Shown: positions 52,432 to 61,327 of the stretch, piece after piece
Layout of the letters: every line of letters begins with the position of its first letter
Numbering within the stretch: position 1 is the stretch's first letter
Assembly (NCBI RefSeq): GCF_900172295.1
Contig: NZ_FWFL01000003.1
Coordinates: forward strand, 62,001-126,000
DNA from: Roseovarius litorisediminis
GTDB taxonomy: Bacteria; Pseudomonadota; Alphaproteobacteria; Rhodobacterales; Rhodobacteraceae
Length of the DNA stretch: 64,000 bases
Direction: 5' to 3'
Position numbers and translations under genes: made by a program
Notes under the pieces: model-generated
Databases searched by the model: none
What the model saw: the letters and a program-made list of their open reading frames with translations, nothing else
Told to the model about the DNA's origin: nothing

Positions 52432-53076
52432 ATGTCTGAGTATACCCCGCCTGATACAGCCCTGGATATTTTGCACGAAGATCACGAACTTGTCGTGGTC
52501 AACAAGCCTGCAGGGCTTTTATCGGTGCCGGGCAAGGGGGAACATCTGGCTGATTGCCTGTTGACCCGTGTGCAGGCCGTTTTTCCGCAAACCCTGCTGG
52601 TGCACCGGCTGGATCGGGACACGTCGGGGGTGATGGCATTTGCTCAGACGCCCCATGCGCAGCGGCATCTGGGGCTGCAGTTTGAAAAGCGGCAGACAAA
52701 GAAAACCTATGTGGCACGGGTACTTGGCCGGTTAGAGCCAAAGACAGGCACGGTTGATCTGCCGCTGATCGTCGACTGGCCGAACCGACCGTTGCAGATG
52801 GTGTGTCATGAGACCGGCAAAGAGGCCGTGACCGACTGGCGGGTGCAGCGTTATGCGTCGGGTGAGACCCGCGTGCGGCTTATGCCAAAGACCGGGCGCA
52901 GCCATCAGTTGCGGGTGCATATGAAGGCATTGGGCCATGTAATTCTGGGGGATCCGCTATATGCGGAGGGGCCCGCGCGTGATTTTCCGCGCCTGATGCT
53001 GCATTCCGAAGAGTTGCGGCTTAGGCACCCCGATGGCGGGCGCGGCATGGTGTTTCGGGCAAAAGTGCCGTTCTGA
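52432..53076 (+). CDS. rluA: RluA-family pseudouridine synthase
   Basis: RNA-modifying enzyme of 214 residues. The catalytic Asp lies in LLVHRLDRDTSGVMAFA (about residue 61); the opening LDILHEDHELVVVNKPAGLLSVPGKG and the C-terminal RLMPKTGRSHQLRVHMKALGHVILGDPLYA are typical. The short, S4-less form and the LSVPG motif fit RluA (23S rRNA U746 and tRNA U32), rather than RluC/D. The ribosome site is weak. A copy of the GTACG repeat lies 17 bases after the stop. Confidence 0.9.
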   Translation: MSEYTPPDTALDILHEDHELVVVNKPAGLLSVPGKGEHLADCLLTRVQAVFPQTLLVHRLDRDTSGVMAFAQTPHAQRHLGLQFEKRQTKKTYVARVLGRLEPKTGTVDLPLIVDWPNRPLQMVCHETGKEAVTDWRVQRYASGETRVRLMPKTGRSHQLRVHMKALGHVILGDPLYAEGPARDFPRLMLHSEELRLRHPDGGRGMVFRAKVPF

Positions 53077-53092
53077 TCGGCAGCGTACGAAG

Positions 53093-53121
53093 TGTACGGA
53101 ACGTACGCGGATTTGGTACGG
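53093..53121 (+). repeat. Copy 2 of the dispersed 29-bp GTACG-rich repeat
   Basis: TGTACG, four bases, then GTACGCGGATTTGGTACGG; compare 10594-10622. An extra CGTACGAAG precedes it. Both copies follow a plus-strand stop codon within 20 bases. Confidence 0.6.
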
Positions 53122-53323
53122 TTTCAGGTGTCTGAGATTTCAGGAGCGGAGTTTGACAACGAATGACCGCTTTTGAGCCCTTTGCAGAACGGACACCTTG
53201 CCCGGATGTGCGCCCCCCGCGGTCAGGCACCGCCCGGCACTCAACGGCAGCAATGTCCGCGTAGCGGCATGCGGTTGATAGCTGTTTATGAATATCGCCG
53301 GGCGCATCTTGATTTACGCGGGC

Positions 53324-54370
53324 CTAGGGACGCAGGACGCGGTCGGTCAGGTTGAGCCGGGCGGCGATGATCGGTTTCAGTACGGTGGCCAGATCGGGAT
53401 CGGAGGACTGCAGTACCTCAAGTTCGTCCAGACGATTGGTGGCGACAAGTTGCAGTGCATCCATTCGTGGGGTGCCGTCGGCGTGACGGGGGAGTTTGGC
53501 AACGGGCTGAATCAGTTCTGGTTTTGGGTCGGGGGCGATTTTGGATAGCGCCTGTGTCGAAAGACCGGTTTCGGCAAAGACATAAAGACCAACCCCCTTG
53601 GCGGGCAGGGCGTAGGTGCAGATGGCGACGTCGTTGACGTCTTGCTGCGCCAGAAGGGCGGCGCGCAGGGCGGGGCCGTCACGCTCTATCCGGTCTTCGG
53701 TGCCTTCGCCGTCGGACCAGTTCATCACACGGCGGGTGATGAAATTGTAAAGCCTCTTGCCGGTGGCCATCCAGAGCCGCGCGGGCAGGGCCTTGGTCGC
53801 CAGCATCTTATGCTCGGATGGCGTGAGCAGGTCAGGCGCATAGGCACGTTTCTGTTTCAGCAGGTGGCGTAGGTCTTCGCGGGCCATGGTGCGAAACAGC
53901 GGCCCACGGCGGCGATGCACCGAGGCGAGTTGAAAGTCGATCACGGCAGCCCGGCCATCCGGCGTCATCAGCCAGTTCTGCGGTTTGGCGATGTCGTTAT
54001 GGGTGACACCGGCCCGACGCATTTCACGCAGCAGACGTTTGGCATCGCGGTACCACGCGGGATCGATGGGTTTAGCCAGTTGCAAAGGCGTGCCCTGGGT
54101 CCAGCTGCGCAACAGGCCGGTTCTGTCTGAGCGGACAAGGACAGGGCAGCCTTTGATACCCTGCACGGCCCGCAAGCCGCGGATTTCCTTGCGTGCCAGA
54201 AACCAGGCGATGGGGCGGGCATAGCGTGGCACGCCATCCAGTTTGCGCAGGACAACGGGGAAATCGGGGATGCCTTCAAGGTGGCCCGAAATCGTTTCGG
54301 AAAAGATATCTCGCTTGTGCACGGTCTCGGGCACAAAGCGGGCGTTGGCGATATCTGGTTTGGCTGTCAT
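53324..54370 (-). CDS. Protein-kinase-like (LPS-kinase-like) protein with an acyl-CoA-synthetase C-terminal-like domain
   Basis: A 348-residue protein. The first half resembles a compact kinase of the WaaP/RIO type: VTHNDIAKPQNWLM (catalytic Asp126, metal Asn131-132 region) and AAVIDFQLAS in place of DFG (145-147). Residues about 234-308 (ALRAALLAQQDVNDVAIC ... AKLPRHADGTPRMDALQL) follow the C-terminal subdomain of ANL adenylating enzymes; the catalytic Lys is replaced by Thr-Pro-Arg. The next genes are two glycosyltransferases, 68 bases away on the same strand, suggesting a glycolipid or LPS-core target. Substrate unknown. Confidence 0.7.
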   Translation of the reverse strand: MTAKPDIANARFVPETVHKRDIFSETISGHLEGIPDFPVVLRKLDGVPRYARPIAWFLARKEIRGLRAVQGIKGCPVLVRSDRTGLLRSWTQGTPLQLAKPIDPAWYRDAKRLLREMRRAGVTHNDIAKPQNWLMTPDGRAAVIDFQLASVHRRRGPLFRTMAREDLRHLLKQKRAYAPDLLTPSEHKMLATKALPARLWMATGKRLYNFITRRVMNWSDGEGTEDRIERDGPALRAALLAQQDVNDVAICTYALPAKGVGLYVFAETGLSTQALSKIAPDPKPELIQPVAKLPRHADGTPRMDALQLVATNRLDELEVLQSSDPDLATVLKPIIAARLNLTDRVLRP

Positions 54371-54438
54371 GCGGCTGGTCTTAGAGGGTTTCGTAGGTCG
54401 GGGGAAGCGCGGCCCCGCCGGAATTGCGCACTGTCGCG

Positions 54439-55323
54439 TTAAAAGCGGGCCCAGGCATCTGGCAGGATGTCAGGGTTGGGGGGATGATCCGGACCGAACC
54501 ACTTTCGCGGTGCGGCTACGATCCTGTCGGGATTGGTGTTGAGCCAGGCGCCCCACCACGAAAACGTCGAGTTGGCGATGACGTTGTGGTTACACAGCGA
54601 TTGCAGGTGCAGGTCGAAATGGCCCGAGGCCTCGTCATTGATGTCGACAATCACGGTCTTGTAGCCCAGATCAAGATTGTCGCGCGCCCAGGCGGGATCG
54701 TTGGAGAAAACGAAACAGGTCAGCGGGCCATTGGTGTTGACCGAGATATATTCGAGCGCCGCGCGGTAATATTCGGGCGTGCAGGCGGCATAGGCACCGG
54801 ATTTGAGGTAATCACCGCGACGCAGGTGCAGCGAGACGGCACCGGGTGTTTCGGTGATGCGCGCGGCCATATCGGCATTGGCGCCGTCAAGCGGGGTCGT
54901 GAAGGTAAGATCCTGATGCAGTTCGTCTGTGATGTTCAGGAAGTAGCGGTCGGATTGCCAGTAGCCGTGCAGGTAGGTACCCGGTGGGCGAAACCGCTGG
55001 CCGGGATCGAATGCCAGACCGTTTTCGCGGTAGAGCCGCGGGTAGCGGTTGAGCAGAAGCTTGGGCCGGTGACTGAGAAGGCGCCATAAACCGTAAAGCA
55101 GCATACCGTCGGATTTGGCCGGGGGCAGGGGGCGGTCGCGCAGGAAACGTGCATTCTGGAAATGCACGAAACAATCGTTGCGGTTTTCCAGCCCGGCAAG
55201 GTAGCGCGTGTCGATTACCAGATCGCAGCCCAGACGATCAGCCAGCGCGCGCCCGGCGGAATATTGAAAAAGCTGATTGCCGATACCGCCGAAAAGTCTT
55301 GTGTAGACCGATCTTTCAGGCAT
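54439..55323 (-). CDS. GT11-family glycosyltransferase (alpha-1,2-fucosyltransferase type)
   Basis: Glycosyltransferase of 294 residues. It opens with RLFGGIGNQLFQYSAGRALAD, the standard GT11 start, has VSLHLRRGDYLKSG (the HxRRGDY donor motif) and NSTFSWWGAWLN near the end. These enzymes transfer fucose to galactose on surface glycans. The ATG at 55323 was chosen over an artificial upstream extension; it overlaps the end of the GT25 gene by eight bases. Bacterial GT11 proteins commonly build LPS O-chain or capsule. Confidence 0.9.
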   Translation of the reverse strand: MPERSVYTRLFGGIGNQLFQYSAGRALADRLGCDLVIDTRYLAGLENRNDCFVHFQNARFLRDRPLPPAKSDGMLLYGLWRLLSHRPKLLLNRYPRLYRENGLAFDPGQRFRPPGTYLHGYWQSDRYFLNITDELHQDLTFTTPLDGANADMAARITETPGAVSLHLRRGDYLKSGAYAACTPEYYRAALEYISVNTNGPLTCFVFSNDPAWARDNLDLGYKTVIVDINDEASGHFDLHLQSLCNHNVIANSTFSWWGAWLNTNPDRIVAAPRKWFGPDHPPNPDILPDAWARF

Positions 55324-56077
55324 TGGACAGCCCACCTTTTTGTGGCGCAGAGCTCTGGCGTGACAGGCGGGAAACGGCTGATCGGTAATGCGTGCGCGCC
55401 GCTTCGCGCCAGACCTTTTCCCAGAATGGTTTCTTGCCGCCCTGAATGGTCGACCCATCCAGCGTATCGGCGATATCGCAAATACCTGACGGATAAATCT
55501 CGGCCGGGCGCAGTCCGGTATGCCAATGACTTTGCACAAAGGTATCCACGGGGCGGTCGATGGTTTCGGACAGGGCCAGCAGCCGTGCTGCAGCCTGTTT
55601 GCTGACCATCTGCGCGGTGGTGCGCAGCCCGGTGTTTTGCGGCACAACCAGCGCAGAAGACCCCGATGTGTCAATCAGGGTCGAGGGGCCTTTGTGGTGG
55701 CGGGTCTGGAACTGGATATAGCCCAGTTTCTGAATATGGGTCTGCGCCAGATCAATGGCGGCATCCAGCACATCGGTCTCAATTCCTGCGTCGTCCTCGA
55801 TGATCAGCGCAGCCTCAATGTTGCACGCCTGCATCTCGGCCCAGATCTGGCGGTGGCTAAGAAAGCAGCCGATCTCGCCGGTTTTCAGGGGAAACGGATA
55901 GGTCGGTTGAAAAAGTTTCGCACCAACGGTTGTCTCCAGATCGCCCGAGGACATGGCAGACCCGTCTACGGCTGGCCAGATTTCTCCGGCCAGCCCGCAG
56001 TTTTCCAGCAGCTTTTTCGCATTTTCCCGGCGTTTTTCTGCGCGAGTCAGATGCAGGATAAAAGCGTGTAGCTGCAT
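55316..56077 (-). CDS. GT25-family glycosyltransferase (LPS biosynthesis type)
   Basis: Glycosyltransferase of 253 residues from the ATG at 56077. LHAFILHLTRAEKRRENAKKLLE opens the GT25 domain, GEIGCFLSHRQIWAEM and AALIIEDDAGIETDVL (the acidic DxD-like motif) are conserved marks. The family adds galactose to LPS or LOS. It is followed with overlap by the GT11 gene, so the two and the kinase-like protein may act on the same glycan. Confidence 0.9.
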   Translation of the reverse strand: MQLHAFILHLTRAEKRRENAKKLLENCGLAGEIWPAVDGSAMSSGDLETTVGAKLFQPTYPFPLKTGEIGCFLSHRQIWAEMQACNIEAALIIEDDAGIETDVLDAAIDLAQTHIQKLGYIQFQTRHHKGPSTLIDTSGSSALVVPQNTGLRTTAQMVSKQAAARLLALSETIDRPVDTFVQSHWHTGLRPAEIYPSGICDIADTLDGSTIQGGKKPFWEKVWREAARTHYRSAVSRLSRQSSAPQKGGLSNA

Positions 56078-56081
56078 GGTA

Positions 56082-57524
56082 TCAGGCGCCCGGAGTCCAG
56101 CCCGAGACGGCCTTGACCTCGATGAAGTCCTCGATGCCCCATGTGCCGCCTTCGCGACCATTGCCCGATTGCTTCATACCGCCAAAGGGCGACCCGGCTG
56201 AGCGGCTTTTGCCGTTCATTTCGACCATGCCCGAGCGCAGGGCGCGGGCGCAGCGATTGGCGCGGGCAGGGTCCTGCGTCTGGACATAGTTGGTAAGGCC
56301 GTAGGGCGTGTCATTGGCGATGGCGATACCATCCTCTTCGGTATCAAACGGGATGATCGACAGGACGGGGCCAAAGATTTCCTCGCGGGCGATGGTCATG
56401 TCGTTGTTGACGTCAGCAAAGACCGTGGGTTTGACATAGAACCCGCGGTTCAGACCATCCGGGCGGCCCACACCTCCGGCGACCAGCCGGGCGCCTTCGT
56501 CGATACCCTTCTGGATCAGGTCCTGAATCTTGTTGAACTGGACCTCGTTCACCACCGGGCCGACGTGACGGCCTTCTTCGTGGGCCGAACCCACGGTGAC
56601 ACTTTTTGCCACCTCGGCCGCAGTTTCGACCGCCTGATCATAGATATCCCGCTGCACCAGCATGCGGGTGGGGGCATTACACGACTGGCCGGTGTTGTTC
56701 ATGCAGTGCAGAACGCCACGTTTGACGGCCTTTTCATCGGCATCGGCAAAGATCAGGTTGGCCCCTTTGCCGCCCAGCTCGAGGCTGACGCGTTTAAGCG
56801 TGTCAGCAGCAGCTTTGGAAATCAGTTTGCCTGCGCGGGACGAGCCGGTGAAGCTGACCATATCGACATCCGGGTGCGATGTGAGTTGACTGCCCACGCC
56901 TGCGCCATCGCCGTTCACCAGATTGAAAACGCCAGCGGGAATGTCAGCGGCATCCATGATTTCGGCGAAAATGATCGCATTGAGTGGCGATTCTTCTGAG
57001 GGTTTCAACACCATGGTGCAGCCTGCGATCATCGCGGCGATAACCTTGAGTGTGACCTGATTCATCGGCCAGTTCCACGGCGTGATCAGGGCGCAGACGC
57101 CAACCGCCTCGTGGATGATCCGATCATTGGGCGCATGATCACCAAGAGGTGCATCAAACTCATATGCCCTGGCGGCCTTGATGAAATTCGAGATGTGCCA
57201 GGTGCCTGACGTGACCTGTTGCTGACGGGACATGTCGATGGGTGCCCCCATTTCCATGCTGATCGCCTGAGCCATGTCTTCGGCCCTGGTTTCATAAGCT
57301 TTCAGAATGCGCTCAGCCGCAGCAATGCGTTCGGCTGGCGGTGTTGCCATCCATGCCGGGAACGCCGCTTTGGCGGCGGCCACAGCAGCGTCGGTGTCGG
57401 CCTGATGACCCAGCGAAATGATGGCGCAAGGTTCTTCCGTTGACGGATCAATCACATTGTGGTCATTTGGCACACTGGGATCGACCCACCGACCGTTTAT
57501 ATAGAATTGGCGTTTCTCGATCAT
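56082..57524 (-). CDS. Aldehyde dehydrogenase (NAD-dependent)
   Basis: Aldehyde dehydrogenase of 480 residues. The ATG at 57524 has a perfect AAGGAGG ribosome site. ALITPWNWPMNQVTLKVIAAMIAG supplies the catalytic Asn, SFTGSSRAGKLISKAA the NAD loop, VSLELGGKGANLIFAD the general-base Glu and NNTGQSCNAPTRMLVQ the nucleophilic Cys. FGGMKQSGNGREGG and the EVKAVSGW end are typical. Substrate unknown. It is divergent from the peroxiredoxin; the stop is four bases before the GT25 start. Confidence 0.9.
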   Translation of the reverse strand: MIEKRQFYINGRWVDPSVPNDHNVIDPSTEEPCAIISLGHQADTDAAVAAAKAAFPAWMATPPAERIAAAERILKAYETRAEDMAQAISMEMGAPIDMSRQQQVTSGTWHISNFIKAARAYEFDAPLGDHAPNDRIIHEAVGVCALITPWNWPMNQVTLKVIAAMIAGCTMVLKPSEESPLNAIIFAEIMDAADIPAGVFNLVNGDGAGVGSQLTSHPDVDMVSFTGSSRAGKLISKAAADTLKRVSLELGGKGANLIFADADEKAVKRGVLHCMNNTGQSCNAPTRMLVQRDIYDQAVETAAEVAKSVTVGSAHEEGRHVGPVVNEVQFNKIQDLIQKGIDEGARLVAGGVGRPDGLNRGFYVKPTVFADVNNDMTIAREEIFGPVLSIIPFDTEEDGIAIANDTPYGLTNYVQTQDPARANRCARALRSGMVEMNGKSRSAGSPFGGMKQSGNGREGGTWGIEDFIEVKAVSGWTPGA

Positions 57525-57655
57525 GGTTGACCTCCTTGAATTTGGCGGCACTGTGTCAGGGGATTTCACCGCCTGCAAGGCGGGAATTTAGCGGATTTGC
57601 AGGATTTCACCAAAGTCCGCGAATTCAAAAGCAGACAACAGAAAGGGAAGATAAG

Positions 57656-58309
57656 ATGGGACTTAGAATTAACGACACCGTACCAAATTTTACCGCCGAG
57701 ACCGATCAGGGCACCATCAGCTTTCACGACTGGATCGGCGACAACTGGGCGATCCTGTTTTCGCATCCCAAGGATTTTACACCCGTCTGCACCACAGAGT
57801 TTGGCGCCGTGGCGCGGCTGGCCGATGAATGGGCAAAACGGGATACCAAGGTAATCGGCGTTTCCGTAGACGGCGTTGAAGATCACAAGAAATGGAAAGG
57901 CGACATCGAGAAAGTGGCGGGTACCAAGGCCGGTTTCCCGATCATCGCGGATGAAGGTCTGGCAGTATCCAAGGCATTCGACATGCTGCCCGCCGAGGCC
58001 TATATGCCCGACGGACGTACCCCGAATGACAGTGCTACGGTGCGCAGCGTTTTCATCATCGGACCGGACAAACAGCTGAAACTCAGCATGACCTATCCGA
58101 TGAGCGTTGGCCGCAACTTTGCCGAAGTTCTGCGCGCCCTGGATGCGTTGCAGACGACGTCCTCGAAAGGGGTGGCGACGCCTGCGGATTGGCAGATGGG
58201 TCAGGATGTTATCATACCGCCGTCGGTCAATGATGCGGATGCCAAAGCCAAATTCGGCGAGTTTGATGCGGTTCTGCCGTATCTGCGCAAGACCAAGATG
58301 CCAGGCTGA
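57656..58309 (+). CDS. 1-Cys peroxiredoxin (Prx6 type)
   Basis: Peroxidase of 217 residues with a single Cys, Cys45 in SHPKDFTPVCTTEFG, and no resolving Cys, as in Prx6. WAILFSHPKDFTPV, VSVDGVEDHKKWKGDIEK, YPMSVGRNFAEVLRALDALQ and the C-terminal WQMGQDVIIPPSV block are family marks. The ATG at 57656 follows AAGGGAAG. Reduction of alkyl and lipid peroxides is expected. A terminator and a long hairpin follow. Confidence 0.93.
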   Translation: MGLRINDTVPNFTAETDQGTISFHDWIGDNWAILFSHPKDFTPVCTTEFGAVARLADEWAKRDTKVIGVSVDGVEDHKKWKGDIEKVAGTKAGFPIIADEGLAVSKAFDMLPAEAYMPDGRTPNDSATVRSVFIIGPDKQLKLSMTYPMSVGRNFAEVLRALDALQTTSSKGVATPADWQMGQDVIIPPSVNDADAKAKFGEFDAVLPYLRKTKMPG

Positions 58310-58318
58310 GGTCGGGAT

Positions 58319-58371
58319 CGCCCCTTTGCCGGGCGCGCCCACCCGCCCGCCCCGCCCCCGGCAAAGGGGCG
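58319..58371 (+). repeat. Long hairpin with perfect 15-bp arms after the peroxiredoxin gene
   Basis: CGCCCCTTTGCCGGG (58319-58333) and its exact inverse complement (58357-58371) flank a 23-base loop made of CCCGCCC-like units. No T run follows. It starts 9 bases after the stop, ahead of a separate T-tailed terminator, so it may stabilise the 3' end or be an intergenic repeat. Confidence 0.6.
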
Positions 58372-58404
58372 GGAGCCTTTGGCGGGCCTATGTTGGCCAA
58401 GAAG

Positions 58405-58442
58405 ATGGGGAGGGTTTGCGGACCTTCCCCATTTGCTTTTTT
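58405..58442 (+). terminator. Rho-independent terminator of the peroxiredoxin transcript
   Basis: ATGGGGAGG (58405-58413) pairs with CCTTCCCCAT (58423-58432) with one bulged T, and six T residues follow at 58437-58442. Confidence 0.75.
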
Positions 58443-58499
58443 GTCCGTACTTTGTTCCGGTTGTGATAGGTTGTTGTGATCCGGTGAAACAGGGGTAGC

Positions 58500-59345
58500 A
58501 TGGTCAAGCTTCAACAGCAGAAATTCGAAGTGTTTCGCGCGCTGCACGAACGCGACCGGGCCTTTGTCATGCCCAATGCCTGGGATGCAGGTACCGCGCG
58601 CATTCTTGGCACCTTCGGGTTTGAGGCATTGGCCACCACCAGTGCAGGTTATGCGTTTTCAGTCGGCAAACGGGATTCCTTTGCCTGCCTGAGCCGGGCC
58701 GAGATTCTGGAGAATGCAGCCGCCATTGCCGAAGCCACTGAGCTGCCGGTGTCGGGCGATCTGGAAGATGGCTTTGGGGCCGGGCCCGAGGCCTGCGCCG
58801 AGACCGTGATCGGGGCCGTGGAGTGCGGGTTGATTGGCGGCTCGATCGAGGATGCCACGGGTGATTTGAGTTCTCCGGTCTATGAACTTGAACAGGCGGT
58901 TGAGCGCGTCACAGCGGCGGCCGAGGCAGCCAGGGGGCGGCCCTTTTTTCTGACGGCACGGGCCGAGAATTTCATCTGTGGCAGGCCCGATCTGAAGGAT
59001 ACAATCCGTCGTTTACAGGCGTTTTCTGATGCGGGCGCAGATGTGCTTTACGCGCCGGGCCTGCCCGATCTGGAGGCAGTACGGACCGTCTGCCGTGAGG
59101 TGGACAAGCCGGTAAATGTGGTCATGGGCCTGAAGGGCAAGGCGTGGTCGGTCGATACGCTGTCAAAGGCGGGCGTGCGCCGGATCAGCGTTGGCGGGTC
59201 TTTTGCGCGGGCCGCGCTTGGTGCGATGATGCGTGCCGCGCACGAAGTGTTGGAAAAGGGCACGTTCACCTATGCCAAGGATGCGGTGCCCGATGCGGTT
59301 GTTGCCGGGATGATGCGGGCCCGGAAAGAGGATCGCAGAGGGTAG
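58500..59345 (+). CDS. Isocitrate lyase/PEP mutase family enzyme
   Basis: TIM-barrel enzyme of 281 residues from the ICL/PEPM superfamily, which makes or breaks C-C or C-P bonds next to a carboxylate (oxaloacetate decarboxylase, methylisocitrate lyase, PEP mutase and others). Visible marks are VMPNAWDAGTARILGTFGFEALATTSAG, PVSGDLEDGFG (metal-binding acidic pair), GGSIEDAT and FFLTARAENFICG. The classic KKCGH of isocitrate lyase is absent. Reaction not assignable. AGGGG precedes the ATG. Confidence 0.85.
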   Translation: MVKLQQQKFEVFRALHERDRAFVMPNAWDAGTARILGTFGFEALATTSAGYAFSVGKRDSFACLSRAEILENAAAIAEATELPVSGDLEDGFGAGPEACAETVIGAVECGLIGGSIEDATGDLSSPVYELEQAVERVTAAAEAARGRPFFLTARAENFICGRPDLKDTIRRLQAFSDAGADVLYAPGLPDLEAVRTVCREVDKPVNVVMGLKGKAWSVDTLSKAGVRRISVGGSFARAALGAMMRAAHEVLEKGTFTYAKDAVPDAVVAGMMRARKEDRRG

Positions 59346-59605
59346 GGTTGGATGGTTGGTTTTAAGTTTCGGTTGGCCGCTCTGAGCCCATAGCGTCGCT
59401 TGCTGCGCCCTGTTCGAACTGGTGCAGAGCGCGATCAGCGGACATGGTCCGTGATGGCGCGGGGCTCCTTCTAAGGTTCCCATGTGCGATGCATTTGCAA
59501 AGCAGCTTCGCCAATCCGGATGTCCGTTCGCCGCGCAACGTGACTAGCCAGGCGTGCGACCGCAGAGAGGATAGGGCTGATGTGAAATTCTACGTCCGAA
59601 AGGTG

Positions 59606-60010
59606 CTAATTTGAAACCCGCCACACGGTGCCTTCACGCGTCATTTTGCAGACGTCCCCTTCATTCTTCTGAGAAAAGCGATCTAGAAACTGCACATACA
59701 CTTCGAAGACGCATGTTCCATTGCCGTCATCAATATTGAACTTACCGCCTCTTCCTGGCTGGATGTTTGCTCCAAAAGGAAGGAAATCGACCATGCCCTC
59801 AGCGTTTCTCGAGATGAGTTCCATGGTTGGTTCTCTGCTCCCGGGTGTTGTCCCGGGTCTTCCTGCGTAGAGGGAGATAATCGGTTCCGAGCCTTCATTG
59901 ACCACGGCAAGAACACGCTGCTGTCCATCGTCGCTAGAAGGCGTCGAACAAGATGCCAACAGACAGAATACAAGCGGCACCGTCAGAAATTTCTTTGAAT
60001 TAGCGATCAT
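59606..60010 (-). CDS. Small lipoprotein of unknown function
   Basis: A 134-residue protein with signal and lipobox (VPLVFCLLASCSTPSSDDGQQ). The mature part has no recognised domain: LAVVNEGSEPIISLYAGRPG, two later Cys (GTCVFEV and DVCKMT) that could form a disulfide, and a C-terminal TREGTVWRV. Surrounding non-coding DNA is noticeably less G+C-rich than the rest of the window, as is the gene's codon use, which suggests a recent arrival or a fast-evolving orphan. Confidence 0.65.
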   Translation of the reverse strand: MIANSKKFLTVPLVFCLLASCSTPSSDDGQQRVLAVVNEGSEPIISLYAGRPGTTPGSREPTMELISRNAEGMVDFLPFGANIQPGRGGKFNIDDGNGTCVFEVYVQFLDRFSQKNEGDVCKMTREGTVWRVSN

Positions 60011-60249
60011 TTATGCCTCCACTAAGGCTCACGCCGTTGCACCTGCGACACCCAATAACAAGTTGAGTTTTGCTGGCGTTCAGTCGACGTGTGTCTTGAT
60101 CGCGAACCACGGACACAGACCGTTTACCAAGAAAACCTGACCGGCCGTTCTGTCCGCTTTGCAGAACTTTGGAACAAGATAGGGCCATATCCCGCTAAGC
60201 GTGGACAGTCGGGTTTTTTTTGCCTATCGCTCTGACATGAAACCAGCAA

Positions 60250-61293
60250 GTGAGTGGTATGGCAGGCCGAGACCCCTTTGAGATCAATGGACACGCGATT
60301 ACACCGGGGACGCGGCAAACGGTTGATGTGCCGGTCAGTACCCTGTCGGATCACACGCCGATCGCTCTGACAATCCATGTGATTCACGGAAAGAAACCGG
60401 GACCGGTCTTGTTTGTCTCGGCCGCCATTCATGGCGACGAGGTGATCGGGGTCGAGATTGTACGCCGTCTGTTGAAGGCCGACGCGCTGAGGACGATGGC
60501 GGGCACGCTGTTGGCGGTGCCGATCGTGAACAGCTTCGGGTTTCTCAATCACTCGCGCTATCTGCCTGACCGGCGCGATCTGAACCGGTGTTTTCCAGGT
60601 GTGCCCGAAGGGTCGATGGCATCCCGGCTGGCGCATATCTTCATGACCGAGGTGGTCAGGCGGGCCGATGTGGGGATTGACCTGCACTCGGCGGCCATTC
60701 ACCGCACCAACCTGCCACAGCTGCGTCTGACGCCGGATAACACGCGACTGGCCGAACTGGCCCACGCCTTTGGCGCGCCGGTGATGATGCATTCAAAACT
60801 GCGCGACGGATCGCTGCGAATGGCGGCGGAAGAGGTGGGTGTTGATGTATTGCTTTACGAGGGCGGCGAGGGTTTGCGGTTTGACGAACTGGCGGCGCGC
60901 GCGGGTGTCAGCGGTATCCTGCGGGTGATGCAGCATCTGAAAATGATCCCCCGCAAGGGCGTGCCAAAGTCACGCGGCACGCCAGTGATGGCGGCGGGGT
61001 CAACATGGTACCGGGCACCTGCGGGCGGGCTTTTTCGCGGGTACGTGGGTACGGGCGACACGGTTGAACCTGGCGCGGTTATGGGCGCGATTACCGATCC
61101 GTTAGGTCAGGTCGAAACCGAACTTGTGGCAGACAAGTATGGGGTTGTGATCGGGCGCACCAACATGCCGGTGGTTTATGAGGGCGACGCGCTGTTCCAT
61201 GTTGCCGAAACGCCGCGTGCCGATGCGGCTTCCGAAGGGGCCAGCGCCCATATGGAGGCCGCCCCTTTATATGACGAAGACGAGATAATCTGA
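60250..61293 (+). CDS. AspA/AstE-type succinylglutamate desuccinylase/aspartoacylase family hydrolase
   Basis: Zinc carboxypeptidase-like deacylase of 347 residues. Metal ligands are His61 and Glu64 in SAAIHGDEVIGVE and His146 in GIDLHSAAIHR; RDLNRCFPG is the family Arg/Asn motif. A C-terminal beta domain (GGLFRGYVGTGDTVEPGAVMG) is lipoyl-like. Such proteins cleave N-acyl amino acids; many proteobacterial copies stand next to a RimK ligase, which is missing here. GTG at 60250 is uncertain; an ATG at 60259 is equally good. Confidence 0.85.
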   Translation: MSGMAGRDPFEINGHAITPGTRQTVDVPVSTLSDHTPIALTIHVIHGKKPGPVLFVSAAIHGDEVIGVEIVRRLLKADALRTMAGTLLAVPIVNSFGFLNHSRYLPDRRDLNRCFPGVPEGSMASRLAHIFMTEVVRRADVGIDLHSAAIHRTNLPQLRLTPDNTRLAELAHAFGAPVMMHSKLRDGSLRMAAEEVGVDVLLYEGGEGLRFDELAARAGVSGILRVMQHLKMIPRKGVPKSRGTPVMAAGSTWYRAPAGGLFRGYVGTGDTVEPGAVMGAITDPLGQVETELVADKYGVVIGRTNMPVVYEGDALFHVAETPRADAASEGASAHMEAAPLYDEDEII

Positions 61294-61327
61294 ACCGGTG
61301 TACCGGTACGGAGCAAGGGACTGACAG

